DNA from: JAWWBG01 sp033721095
GTDB lineage: Bacteria > Actinomycetota > Nitriliruptoria > Nitriliruptorales > Nitriliruptoraceae
DNA: 19,716 nucleotides
Assembly (NCBI GenBank): GCA_033721095.1
Contig: JAWWBG010000017.1
Span: 1 to 19,716 of the forward strand
Direction: 5' to 3'
The first letter of the stretch is position 1, and every line of letters starts with the position of its first letter. Shown here piece after piece: positions 1-8,800 of this stretch. The notes under the pieces were generated by a model. That model made no database searches. It was given only the letters and a program-made list of their open reading frames with translations, and was not told the origin of the DNA. A program made the translations under genes and the position numbers.

Positions 1-126
1 CCCCGCGCGCCCCCCCCCCCGTGTGGCCCTCGCCCGGCCGGTGGTGTTTGCCGTTTTGGTCTGGCTGTTGTTTCCGCCCCGGGCGCGGCCCCCCGCCGGC
101 CCGTCCCCCCCCCGCCCCCCGGCTGG
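1..126. other. C-rich low-complexity edge, no gene
   Basis: No gene is supported here. The stretch holds several long cytosine runs (for example at 11-20 and around 105-120) and very few A residues, unlike the rest of the window, where G and C are balanced. On the opposite strand it is G-rich. It lies downstream of the stop codon of the minus-strand gene at 127. It may be the low-quality end of a contig (G-run sequencing artefact) rather than true genomic sequence. Confidence 0.5.
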
Positions 127-543
127 TCACGGTTCGCGAACACACCGGACGACGATCTCCTCATCGATCTCGCCCGTCTCGACGTCCAGGTGGAAGTCGT
201 GTCGAACCTGGTACTTGCCCCCCGTCTCGTCGTTGCTGTTCATCCACCGGACGCGGACCAGGACGAAGTCACCGTCCTTGACGACGTCGGTTTCAGCGCT
301 CTGCCCGACATAGCCGTCTGAGGTCTCACCACTGCCCTTGACGGTCAACACGGTGTTCCCGCGGTGCTCGTGTTCGTGGACCACGAACGTGAGCATGACC
401 GTGTGCGGCTCGCCTGTGCACACGTTGACGTCGTCAAATGTGCTCGTGGCAACGAACTCCTCCGGAGCATCGGCCACCGCTGGCGCTCCGAACACGAGCA
501 CCCCCAGGGCGACGACGCCCGTGATCATGTGTTGCTTCCCCAT
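127..543 (-). CDS. Small secreted HEHEH-motif protein, copy A
   Basis: This is a 138-aa exported protein of unknown function. Residues 1 to about 24 form a signal peptide ending in AVA before DAPEEF. The mature part has two cysteines (in VCTGEPH and near the end in VRCVR) that could form a disulphide. A histidine/glutamate cluster, VVHEHEHRGN, could bind metal, but that is inference. The ATG at 541-543 follows a good Shine-Dalgarno (AAGGAG, 6 nt spacing). It is the second gene of a probable operon, 39 bp downstream of the calcium-repeat protein at 583-1701. A close paralogue lies at 4763-5182; 44 central residues are identical, from LTFVV to DGDFV. I do not recognise a named family. Confidence 0.85.
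   Translation of the reverse strand: MGKQHMITGVVALGVLVFGAPAVADAPEEFVATSTFDDVNVCTGEPHTVMLTFVVHEHEHRGNTVLTVKGSGETSDGYVGQSAETDVVKDGDFVLVRVRWMNSNDETGGKYQVRHDFHLDVETGEIDEEIVVRCVREP
272..381. repeat. 110-bp direct repeat, copy A (inside 127-543)
   Basis: This tract is identical at all 110 positions to 4911-5020, in the same orientation. Sequence on both sides within the paralogous genes carries many substitutions, so the identity ends abruptly. It encodes the HEHEH core of the secreted protein. Confidence 0.95.
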
Positions 544-582
544 CGTGTTCTCCTTCCTCCCCGGCGGCCGATTGCCGCCAAG

Positions 583-1701
583 TCAGTTCTTCGCGCGTGC
601 CCCTGCATGAATGACGATCTGGCCGCCCCCAAGTGACCGGTCAACGTCGTTGTCGTACAGCGTCACCTCGTCGGTCTCACCGTCGGTCCAGATCCGGATG
701 CGGAACGTGTCGTCTCCGCTCGACTGCCCGTCGGCAACCCACACGTGGAAGCGGTAATCGCCGGTGCCATTGACCGCGCCCGTGCCCCAGTACTGGGCTC
801 GCGAGGCGTTTGCCGTCACGACAAGGGCGTCGTAGGTCACGCTCTCGAACTGAAATCCGCCGGCGCTGAAGACGAACGTCGTCGATCCGTCCGGCGTGGC
901 CCGACCACGGTGGTACTTGGCAACGAGCCCGAAGTTCGCCCGTCCGTCCACGCCCATCGCGCAGACCGAATCGTCCTTGCACGCGTCCGGCGAGGAGTCG
1001 ATCCATCCGCCGCCCGTCACGAAGCCGCCGTCGGGGTCGTAGACCACGACCATCACGGTCGTGGTGTCAGATGCGCCGTTTCCGTCGTCCACGAGCAGTT
1101 GCACCGAGACGATGCCGGCCTCATCGCCGGCGGTGAAGGCAGGCCTGACGGCAGACGGGTCGTCAAACGCTCCCGACGACGTTGACCAGGCGAACGTGAG
1201 GGCGGCGCCTTCTGGATCGGTCGAGGCGGATCCATCCAGCAGGACCGTGTCGCCAACCGCGACAAGGTACGGCCCACCGGCATCCGCCAAGGGCGGCGCG
1301 TTGGGATCCGCGGGTTCGTCCTGGATCTCCGGGTCACACGGCGCCCAATCGTCGACGTCGGGGCGGCCGTCGTTGTCATCGTCGGTGTCGTAGGAGTCGA
1401 CAAGCCCGTCAGCGTCGCAGTCCGGGCCGTCGTTGTTCGGATCCCAATCCGGCAACGGGCCAAAATCGTCGGTCCCGATCGTGCAGTCGTCGGCACCGTC
1501 CGCGTCGATGTCCCAACAGCGATCCGGGTCAAGTGGGTCGATGTCAGTCAGATCGCTGACGCCGTCGTTGTCGTCGTCATCGTCATCGATGTCCATGACG
1601 CCGTCGCCATCCGTGTCCGTCCCCGCAAGCACCGGCAAGGTCGTGAACGAAATGAGTAGCGCAGCTGCCGTCGCTGACAGCATGATCTTCTGGATTCTCA
1701 T
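583..1701 (-). CDS. Secreted calcium-repeat / PKD-like protein
   Basis: This is a 372-aa exported protein. Residues 1-26 are a signal peptide (cleavage after VLA). Residues 28-125 are Asp-rich thrombospondin type-3-like repeats (DTDGDGVMD, DDDDNDGVSD, DADGLVDSYDTDDDNDG) that normally bind Ca2+. Residues 138-222 resemble a PKD/Ig-like domain (ADAGGPY, VLLDGSASTDPEG, SVQLLVDDGNG). Residues 226-372 form a C-terminal domain opening with GFVTGGGWI and ending with SLGGGQIVIH; similar tails occur in many bacterial secreted proteins, and I believe some are labelled post-COAP-1, but this is from memory. ATG at 1699-1701 is preferred over an upstream GTG at 1720-1722 because AAGGGG sits 6 nt before it. 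It probably heads an operon with 127-543. No sorting motif or anchor is visible, so it is likely released. Confidence 0.85.
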   Translation of the reverse strand: MRIQKIMLSATAAALLISFTTLPVLAGTDTDGDGVMDIDDDDDDNDGVSDLTDIDPLDPDRCWDIDADGADDCTIGTDDFGPLPDWDPNNDGPDCDADGLVDSYDTDDDNDGRPDVDDWAPCDPEIQDEPADPNAPPLADAGGPYLVAVGDTVLLDGSASTDPEGAALTFAWSTSSGAFDDPSAVRPAFTAGDEAGIVSVQLLVDDGNGASDTTTVMVVVYDPDGGFVTGGGWIDSSPDACKDDSVCAMGVDGRANFGLVAKYHRGRATPDGSTTFVFSAGGFQFESVTYDALVVTANASRAQYWGTGAVNGTGDYRFHVWVADGQSSGDDTFRIRIWTDGETDEVTLYDNDVDRSLGGGQIVIHAGARAKN

Positions 1702-1803
1702 TCTGGCCCCCTTGCAGTCCACCGGCTGAAACCGGACCGGGCATCACCTTCGAGACGCTGCGGCACCAGTTGTTGTAACGGCCTGCGGGGGCAAGGGCGG
1801 ACC

Positions 1804-1828
1804 CGGAGACCGGGATTGGGTGTCTCCG
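1804..1828 (-). terminator. Possible hairpin downstream of the LuxR gene
   Basis: CGGAGAC (1804-1810) and GTCTCCG (1822-1828) form a 7-bp perfect stem with an 11-nt loop, about 55 bp past the stop of the minus-strand LuxR gene. No U-tract follows. It could be a weak terminator between the regulator and the secreted-protein operon. I see no convincing -35/-10 pair for the 1701 gene in the 181-bp gap 1702-1882. Confidence 0.35.
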
Positions 1829-1882
1829 ACGCGGGATTGCGTGGACGGCTTGGCGTGTTCGCGCGTGAAGCCCGTCGCTCCC

Positions 1883-4477
1883 CTACACCTCGACAGGAAC
1901 GATCGCAGGCAGGGATTCGATGTCGCCACGGAGCAGCTCGCGAAGTTCCCCCCGACCATCAACGTCCAGCCGCTTGAACACCCGATAGAGATGGCGCTCA
2001 ACGGTTCTGACCGACAGATGCAGCTCGTCTGCAACATCTCTGTTTGAAGCACCGGCGACGACTCGGTCGACCACATCGCGTTCGCGATCGGTCAGGATGG
2101 CCCTGACTCCTCGCCGAAGGACGTGCATCCCTGGTACGGCCTGAGAAAGGTGGCGAACGAGGGCCAAGTTCCGGGCGGCCTCCCTGTACTTCTGGCGCTG
2201 GATGTGAATCGACGCGGCCGCTTCTGCGGCCTCGAGTCCAATCCCGGCCGCCTCGAATCGTGCAGCCGCGAGGGCCACGTCACCGAGCGACTGGGCATCT
2301 CGACGAGCGAGTGCTTCGATCTCTCGTCCAATCATCGACGCCAACGGGGTGTCTGACATCTCGACGAGTTCGCGAACTCGGCTCGTCACATCGGCCACTC
2401 GCCCGAAGTGGGCCCGCTCTCGGAGGAGTTGCAGCTCGTGCAAACCGCAGGCTCGACGACGCGCATGATCCAAGCCGGCCTCGAGCGCTGGCAGCGGCGA
2501 GGCACCACGCGCTCGATCCAGGCGGGCACGGGCGAGCCACAGCAACGGCCCAGACACCCAGTACGGCCCTTCCCAAGGCTGGGGAATCATCGCCAGATAT
2601 TCCTCGGCATCGCCCGACCGCCCCGCGAGCATGCTGAGCGAAGAGGCTCGAATGCCGTCGGCCAAGGCAGCAATGCGCTGTTGGACCAAGAATGCCCTCA
2701 GGGATGCCAGGCGATGCGTCACGTACGCGGCCTCTCCGTGGCGCCCGCCGTCATGCAGGGCAGCGGCCAGCGTGATGCGGGCCAGCAACTCGTCCTCGGG
2801 TTCACCCTCGGCACGGGCTCGCTGGACCGCTGCAACGCCCCGAGCCGCTGCTGCCGAAGGCCCATCCCGCCAAGCGGAATACATCGTGAACGTCGCGCGC
2901 ACTCGCGTCAACTCGATGGGCGGCAACTCTGCGGGCTCGTGGAGACAGGATTCCAGGACCTCGCAGGCCTCCCTGAGCCGCCCGAGGTGACCCAGCGCGG
3001 TGCCGAGGTCGAAGCGAGCGCGTTCCACGGCGGCCGGGCTCCGGGGTACCGCGAGAAAAGAGCCAACATCGGCGACGGTTTGGGCCATGCTTCCCGAAAA
3101 CATCTGCGCCCTGATCAACGCGAGCTCAAGCAGTTCGGCAGCCGCCGGAGAGACGCCCGGCGTCTTCAGCGCATTCCTTGCCCAAGCCACAACATCAGTG
3201 GGGTCAGCACGGAACTCAAAGTTGAGGCGCGCCCATTCAGCCATGAGGCGTCCGTCGTCGCCCCCACGCATTCGCTCACGTGCACGACGAAACGCGAGTT
3301 CTGCCTCGGACCATTGACCCTGCATGGCCAAGGCCTGCATCCTCAGCATCTCCGTGTACGAATTTGTTCGGCCTTCGTCCAGTGCAGCGACCAGCCGGCC
3401 AGCCAAGTCAGAGTGATAAGCAGCAATTGCCGTCTCGAGCGCTGGAACCAACTCCTTCGCTCGAAGCGGCTCCCCGGCGTCCAGCCGCAACATCGCGACG
3501 TGGACCGCTTCCGCTTCCCCGATCGACTCCAGTGCGTTGGCGAGATCCCGACGAAGTGAGTTCTGAGCCTTCGTCGAGAGTTCATGCAGCACGAGCTCCC
3601 CGTACAGGGGGTGACTCGGAGCCAAGCGGGGGCCGTAGCGCACGAGCAATGCGCGGTCACGAAGCGCCCTGCCTTCCTTCGCAAGGCCCAGCACTGGCAC
3701 GGCTTCCTCGGCCAAGCTGCCCCCGACGGACACGAGGGCAAGCAGCCGTCGCTCACTCACTGACAACTCGCTGAGGCGACGCAGCAACAGGTCTCGGAGT
3801 CGAGACGGAAGCTCCGGCTCGGAAAGCAGCTCCCACTGCCCATCGACGAACGCCAGGTCGCCGCTGCGCCGGGCGCTGTCGAGGAGCTCACGAATGAACA
3901 AAGGATGCCCGCGGCACCTGGCCCAGACGTGCCCCCGCACCGCCCGAGCCGCTGGCCCAAGCAACTCTTGAACCAAGCGGTCGCTGCCAGCCCGGTCAAG
4001 CGGCGCCAACGCGATGTCGGTCGCCAAGCCATCTCGCCAGATGGCCTCGATCTGGCTTGGTTGTGACTCGCCGGGACGCAGTGCAGCGATCACGCTGATG
4101 CCTTCCGCGCCACAGAGCTGATGGACAAGGGCCGCGGAGGCTTCGTCGAGGGCATGAGCATCATCCACGAGCATGACCGTCGAGCGATCCATCGAGCGGC
4201 GGTAGAACTCGCTGAGGATCGCGCGTGCCGGCTCCGTGCTACCGGGCGGGACCAGTTTCAGAAGCGGCGCCAACGGAATCGACGAGGCGGCATCGCCCCC
4301 ACTGATGGCAATCGTCACCGCCTCAGCGCCGACGGAAGTTCTGAGCTCGTCCAGCAGGCGCGACTTGCCGACCCCGGCCGGGCCCATCAGGAGGGCGTTC
4401 TGCTGGTGCGCAACGACGTCCTGCAACGACGCCAACTCCCGCCGGCGCCCAACCAGAACAGAAGGGCCGTTCCCCAT
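1883..4477 (-). CDS. LAL-type LuxR-family transcriptional regulator
   Basis: This 864-aa regulator is of the large ATP-binding LuxR (LAL/MalT-like) class. It opens with VLVGRRREL, typical of these proteins, then Walker A GPAGVGKS (32-39) and Walker B VMLVDDAH (about 101-108). A long helical, TPR-like middle follows. A C-terminal LuxR DNA-binding domain starts at about 794 (ILTDRERDVV, then SNRDVADELHLSVRTVERHLYR). Family members use nucleotide and inducer binding to switch transcription activation; the inducer here is unknown. In-frame starts exist at 4513 (ATG) and 4579 (GTG). I chose ATG 4475-4477 because a near-consensus -10 (TATAGT on the minus strand, 4503-4508) lies upstream of it and GAGGG sits 6-7 nt before it. 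It lies between two operons for HEHEH proteins and may regulate them; that is inference. Confidence 0.9.
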   Translation of the reverse strand: MGNGPSVLVGRRRELASLQDVVAHQQNALLMGPAGVGKSRLLDELRTSVGAEAVTIAISGGDAASSIPLAPLLKLVPPGSTEPARAILSEFYRRSMDRSTVMLVDDAHALDEASAALVHQLCGAEGISVIAALRPGESQPSQIEAIWRDGLATDIALAPLDRAGSDRLVQELLGPAARAVRGHVWARCRGHPLFIRELLDSARRSGDLAFVDGQWELLSEPELPSRLRDLLLRRLSELSVSERRLLALVSVGGSLAEEAVPVLGLAKEGRALRDRALLVRYGPRLAPSHPLYGELVLHELSTKAQNSLRRDLANALESIGEAEAVHVAMLRLDAGEPLRAKELVPALETAIAAYHSDLAGRLVAALDEGRTNSYTEMLRMQALAMQGQWSEAELAFRRARERMRGGDDGRLMAEWARLNFEFRADPTDVVAWARNALKTPGVSPAAAELLELALIRAQMFSGSMAQTVADVGSFLAVPRSPAAVERARFDLGTALGHLGRLREACEVLESCLHEPAELPPIELTRVRATFTMYSAWRDGPSAAAARGVAAVQRARAEGEPEDELLARITLAAALHDGGRHGEAAYVTHRLASLRAFLVQQRIAALADGIRASSLSMLAGRSGDAEEYLAMIPQPWEGPYWVSGPLLWLARARLDRARGASPLPALEAGLDHARRRACGLHELQLLRERAHFGRVADVTSRVRELVEMSDTPLASMIGREIEALARRDAQSLGDVALAAARFEAAGIGLEAAEAAASIHIQRQKYREAARNLALVRHLSQAVPGMHVLRRGVRAILTDRERDVVDRVVAGASNRDVADELHLSVRTVERHLYRVFKRLDVDGRGELRELLRGDIESLPAIVPVEV

Positions 4478-4502
4478 CGCGAGCCCTCGCACTACGCGAT
4501 CC

Positions 4503-4508
4503 ACTATA
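4503..4508 (-). promoter_or_regulatory. -10 element (TATAGT) for the LAL regulator
   Basis: Read on the minus strand this is TATAGT, five of six matches to the sigma-70 -10 consensus. It lies 25 bp upstream of the ATG at 4477. No good -35 is seen at the usual spacing, as is common for activated promoters. If used, it rules out the upstream in-frame starts at 4513 and 4579. Confidence 0.5.
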
Positions 4509-4603
4509 CGCATGCCGGCGCCCGGTCGGGCCCAACAACCTTTGAAACTGCGACCCGGCTCCGCCAGGGGTCGCGCCACGCGGCCCGGCCGGTCGCGTCA
4601 CTT

Positions 4604-4677
4604 GGGCCAGTAGCGCAGCCCGGCAGCGCACTTCCATGGCATGGAAGGGGTCGTGGGTTCAAATCCCATCTGGTCCA
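4604..4677 (+). tRNA. tRNA-Ala(GGC)
   Basis: A full cloverleaf folds by eye. The acceptor stem is GGGCCAG (4604-4610) with CTGGTCC (4670-4676), including the G3-U70 wobble that marks alanine tRNAs. The D stem is GCGC/GCGC (4613-4616, 4626-4629). The anticodon stem is CTTCC/GGAAG with loop ATGGCAT (4636-4642), giving anticodon GGC for codon GCC. The T stem is GTGGG/CCCAT around TTCAAAT, and the discriminator base is A. The 3' CCA is not encoded (CGA follows). It sits between the divergent LAL regulator promoter and a hairpin at 4700-4749. Confidence 0.95.
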
Positions 4678-4699
4678 CGAATCCGAGGTCAGCCCTGAT

Positions 4700-4749
4700 G
4701 GGTCATCCGGGTTGTGGGCAACCCGGCAGTCGCCCACAACCCGTGACCC
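4700..4749. terminator. Bidirectional terminator hairpin
   Basis: An 11-bp perfect stem, GGGTTGTGGGC (4709-4719) with GCCCACAACCC (4732-4742), has a 12-nt loop. It is extended by an outer 6-bp stem, GGGTCA (4700-4705) with TGACCC (4744-4749), with small unpaired bases between. It lies 22 bp after the plus-strand tRNA-Ala and 14 bp after the stop of the minus-strand gene at 4763, so it probably ends transcription from both sides. No U-tract is present, as is usual in actinobacteria. Confidence 0.75.
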
Positions 4750-4762
4750 GTGGCTGTCACCG

Positions 4763-5182
4763 TCAGGACGGCTGACGGACACATCGGACGACGAGGTCCT
4801 CGTCGACCTCACCGGTCTGCAAGTCCAACGTGATGTCGTGGCGAACCTGGTACTTGCCGCCCGTCTCCTCGTTGGAGGTCATCCACCGCGCGTGGACGAT
4901 GACGAAGTCCCCGTCCTTGACGACGTCGGTTTCAGCGCTCTGCCCGACATAGCCGTCTGAGGTCTCACCACTGCCCTTGACGGTCAACACGGTGTTCCCG
5001 CGGTGCTCGTGTTCGTGGACGACGAACGTGAGCGTGACGGTGTGGGGCTCGCCTGTGCACACGTTGACCGATTCGAACGTGCGACTGACGACGAACTCGT
5101 CGGGCGCGTCGGCCACCGCCGGGGCGGCCAGCATGAGCGCCACCAGGCCGACGGCGGTTGCGAACAGGTGCTGCATCCTCAT
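4763..5182 (-). CDS. Small secreted HEHEH-motif protein, copy B
   Basis: This 139-aa exported paralogue of the protein at 127-543 has unknown function. Its signal peptide ends AAPAVA before DAPDEF. It shares the pattern VCTGEPHTV, then VVHEHEHRGN, then the C-terminal VVRCVR. The ORF stays open to 5443, but ATG 5180-5182 is the true start: AAGGAG lies 7 nt upstream and the signal peptide follows at once; a second ATG two codons later (5174-5176) is less well placed. It is the second gene of a likely operon, 52 bp after the membrane protein at 5235-5645, so both paralogues occupy the same operon position. Possible metal binding by the His/Glu cluster is inference. Confidence 0.87.
   Translation of the reverse strand: MRMQHLFATAVGLVALMLAAPAVADAPDEFVVSRTFESVNVCTGEPHTVTLTFVVHEHEHRGNTVLTVKGSGETSDGYVGQSAETDVVKDGDFVIVHARWMTSNEETGGKYQVRHDITLDLQTGEVDEDLVVRCVRQPS
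4911..5020. repeat. 110-bp direct repeat, copy B (inside 4763-5182)
   Basis: This tract is identical base for base to 272-381, same orientation, offset 4639 bp. Flanking coding sequence is clearly diverged on both sides. Confidence 0.95.
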
Positions 5183-5234
5183 GATCTTTCTCCTTGTTGT
5201 TCGGCAGCGAGGTGCCGCCGCTGGCTTCCTCGTG

Positions 5235-5645
5235 TCAGTGCCGGAGCAACTGGTGCTTCTCCATGCGCAATTGATCGAGACGCTCCTCACGACTGTCGCC
5301 AGCCGGTCGCGCACGACCGACGATGCCGAGCTTCTCGGCGAACAGCGCGTGCTCGTGCTCCAGCGAGCCGGTCGAGTCGACGCGAGCTGGCGCCGTGACA
5401 AGCGCAACCTTCTCGACGTGAAGGGCCTGCGCCTCGCCCGCAAGGGAGGTCACGTTCGGGGACGCGTCAGTTCGTGGAACTGCCAGCGAGATGACGACGC
5501 CCATCCCGATGGCCCCGAGGGCGACGACAGAGCGACGACCGCGATGGCTCCGGCTGCCGCGCTCGACACGTGACTCCTCGATTTCACTGTGGCCGCCGGT
5601 GGACGGGATCGTCACCGGATACTGCGTTGTCTTCGTGCTGCTCAT
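5235..5645 (-). CDS. Single-pass membrane protein, hypothetical
   Basis: This 136-aa protein is of unrecognised family. A polar, basic N-terminal segment of about 38 residues is followed by one membrane helix (about 39-57, SVVALGAIGMGVVISLAV) and an extracytoplasmic tail of about 80 residues. The tail contains LEHEHALFAEKLG and a charged C-terminus that may be helical. ATG 5643-5645 is chosen over upstream starts because AGGAG lies 7 nt before it. It is the first gene of a likely operon with the secreted HEHEH protein (52-bp gap). Its promoter region is shared with the divergent SARP-type regulator and contains spaced heptamers, so control by that regulator is plausible. Confidence 0.75.
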   Translation of the reverse strand: MSSTKTTQYPVTIPSTGGHSEIEESRVERGSRSHRGRRSVVALGAIGMGVVISLAVPRTDASPNVTSLAGEAQALHVEKVALVTAPARVDSTGSLEHEHALFAEKLGIVGRARPAGDSREERLDQLRMEKHQLLRH

Positions 5646-5694
5646 GGTGTGCTCCTGGTCTCCGTGAGCGATGGAGACACGATCCCGTCCGCGT

Positions 5695-5745
5695 GTAAGC
5701 GGCACGTGAGCACGTTCGACCGAGGGTGTAAGTGAGCCGTAAGTG
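5695..5745. promoter_or_regulatory. Candidate SARP operator: heptamers on an 11-bp grid
   Basis: GTAAGYG occurs at 5695-5701, 5728-5734 and 5739-5745, with a weaker 5/7 match (GTGAGCA) at 5706-5712. Start-to-start distances are 11, 22 and 11 bp, so all lie on one face of the helix. SARP/BTAD regulators are known to bind heptameric direct repeats with an 11-bp period. Read toward the minus-strand gene at 5645, a GGAT-containing -10-like element (CGGGAT, 5682-5687) lies 7 bp past the last repeat, close to the 8-bp rule for SARP-activated promoters. Binding is inferred. Confidence 0.6.
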
Positions 5746-5801
5746 GCCGGCCCGCCGTCCTCATTGACGCGTTACGGTGACCTCGGCGATGGGACAAGGG
5801 C

Positions 5802-8800
5802 ATGACTCAGCTGCGCGTCACGCTGGCAGGGGCACTGTCGCTGCAACGGGGAGCGCACCGTGTCAGTCACCGGTCGTTCGGCGGGAACCAACTGCCCATC
5901 GTGACCGCCACGTTTGTCCTTCATCGACGGCGCCCGGTAGCCGTCGAAGCATTGGCAGGGCAGCTGTGGGGCGACACCCTGCCCGACCAGTGGCGAGTGG
6001 CAATCCGCGGACTGGTGTCGCGACTGCGTCACGTCCTCGGCGACGTGGGATACGCAGACGACGTCATCGTCGCCACGACAGGGACCTACCGAGCGCGGTT
6101 GGGGCGGACCGAGGTCGATGTCGAGCGCGTCCCACACCAGCTCGCCCAAGCCCGGGTCCTCCTCGATGACGGAGACATCGAAGCCGCGCGCGACCAGGCG
6201 TCAGCGGCCCGACAGGTCGCTTCGCGGCCAGTCCTGGAAGGCATCGATGCCCCCATCCTGACCGAGTTGCGACGCGACCTCACTGGCCAACGCATGGAGG
6301 CCCTCGACCTGCTGGCCGAGTGCCGTCTCCTCTCCGGCGAGCACGCAGCGGCCATCACCGCGGCCCAGGAAGCAATCCGGCTGGATCCGTTTCGCGAGAC
6401 GTCGTGGCGACACCTCCTGTCGGCACACGCAGAGTCAGGCAACGTCGCAGTCGCGCTGCGCGGCTACGAGCGGATGCGACGCCTGTTCGCCGAGGAGCTG
6501 GGCGTCGACCCCTCACCCCCAACGCAGGCGCTCCACGCGGAGCTCCTGCGCACCACCTCCCCGCAGGATCCAGACGACCGGCAGGTGCTCGAGCTCCTGC
6601 CGGAGACGCCGTCGAACACCGATCGCGTGCCCTACCGGGGACTGCTCGCGTTTCGGCCCGAGGATTCCGATCTGTTCTTTGGCCGGGACGCTCACGTCCA
6701 GGAGCTCATCAGGCGGCTCGCCGACACGCAAGTCGTCACGGTGACCGGCCCGTCCGGATCCGGCAAGTCGTCACTGGTGACTGCCGGGCTGCTGCCAGCG
6801 CTCACCGCCGGTGCGCTGCCCGATGCCGACACATGGATCGTTGCGCTGGCCTCCCCTGGTTCCGATCCGCTCAAGTCGCTGGCCGCATCCCTGGCGGAAC
6901 TCGGTGACATCGGCCAAGACCCGGTTGGACGGCTGTGGACGGACGACGATGCCCTCGCCGATCTTGCCAGGTTGCTGCTGGCGTCGCGCGGCGCCGCCGC
7001 GTCATCGCGGCTGCTGCTCGTGATTGACCAGGCCGAGGAGCTGTTCACGGCGTGCGACGACGATGCAAAGCGACGCCGCTTCGTCAGCGTCATTGCGCGT
7101 GCCGTGCGTGGACCGGACGCGCCGGTGCGGACAGTCGCGACCATCCGCGCCGATTTCGTACCACAGGCTGCAACCGTCCCCGAACTGGCCGAGCTTCTGT
7201 CCACGAGCCTGTACGTGGTGCCACCGCTCGACGGAGACGGATACGAGGCAGCCATCGTCGGTCCGGCTCGACAGGTCGGCGCCAAGCTGGAGCCTGGGCT
7301 GGTGGGGCGCATCCTTGCGGACGTGGCCGGCGAGCCGGGCGCCCTCCCCCTTCTGCAACACGCCTTGCTGGAGCTGTGGCAACAACGCGATGGTGCGACG
7401 CTGAGCCTCGCCGCCTATGAATCGACCGGGGGTGTGACCGGCGCGCTTGCCCACCGCGCCGAGTCGGTCTACCAGTCCCTGGCCGACGACCACCAGGACG
7501 TGGCGCGACGACTCTTGCTGCGGATGGTGCATCCGGGAGAGGACACCGGCGACACCCGTCGCCGCGTCGCACTCGAGGAAGTGCGCCGCGACAGGTCCGG
7601 AGCAGACGTGGTCGAGACCGTCATCGATCGAATGGTTGAAGCGCGACTGCTGACGACCGGCACCGACGGCTCGAGCGAGCCGGTCGTCGAGGTGGCGCAC
7701 GAGGCATTGATCACGGGCTGGCCGCGACTGGCCAGCTGGATCGCCGACGCCAGGGAGGACCTGCTGGCGCATGAGCGGTTGGCGCAGGCGACCAACGAAT
7801 GGGTGTCGAACGACCGCACGCCGGCCTATCTCCTCCGCGGCACGCGGCTGCTCCAGCACGAGGCGTGGACGGCAGCAACGACGCTGCAGCTCGCCCGCGA
7901 GGAGCGTGAACTCATCGTTGCGAGTCGCGCTGCGGAGGACGCGGAGGCCCACGCGAAGCAACGACGACAGCGGGCGACGATCAGCATCGTGTCCGCGACT
8001 GCCGTCGTCGCGCTCGTCCTTGCAGGCGTGGCGCTGGCAGCTCGGGACAATGCGGCTCATCAACGCGACATCGCCGAAGCCCGCCGACTGCTCGCCTCAT
8101 CAGGAGAAGCCGCCGACGCCGACCCCGAGCTTGCGCTGCTCCTGGCCCTGGAAGCGGCCGAGCGACTGCCCGGCGACCCGGAGGCTGCGGCCGCCCTGCA
8201 CGGTGCGGCGGCAGCGAATCGAACCCTCCTGACGGCGACGTGGCCGGAGAAGATCCTCGGCAACACGCAGGTGGACATGTCCGACGACGGGAGACTCATG
8301 GCCTGGGCGGGCCAACCGGGTGGCGTCGTCGAGCTCTTCGACATCGACCGTCGCGAGGCCATCTGGAGTCACGACTTCGCTGACGGCGGCGGCGACCTCC
8401 TCGTACGCCCTCGGTTTGTCAGCCAGGACCGCGAGCTGCTCGTGACGGTGCAATTCTCACCCCAGGACGAAAGCCGGGCAACTGAACCCCCGGCTGCCGC
8501 CGGCGTCCACGTGTTCGACGTCGACACGGGTGAGTTGGTGCGCACGCTGCCCTCGACCGAGTGCGGTGCGTGGGGGGCCGCCCCGGGCATCGCGTGGGCG
8601 GCCGTCGTCTCCGAGGACGGAGACGACTTTGTCCTGTGGAACCAGTACGCGAGCGAGACCATCCGGGAGGAGGGATGCGTGCCACTCGGAACGGGCCCGG
8701 CAACCATCGACGTCGTGCGCACCGACGTGCAAACCGGCGAACAGCGGGCAATCGCGGCCAACGTGGAAGCCAATGGCGGGCACTACTGGTCGGCGCTCAG

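Noticed and set aside
2408..3559. 383-codon open frame on the plus strand
   Set aside because: It lies wholly inside the LAL regulator gene on the other strand, has no recognisable domain and is a by-product of high GC.
4542..4547. -35-like TTGAAA for the tRNA-Ala gene
   Set aside because: No -10 element is found at a suitable distance downstream.
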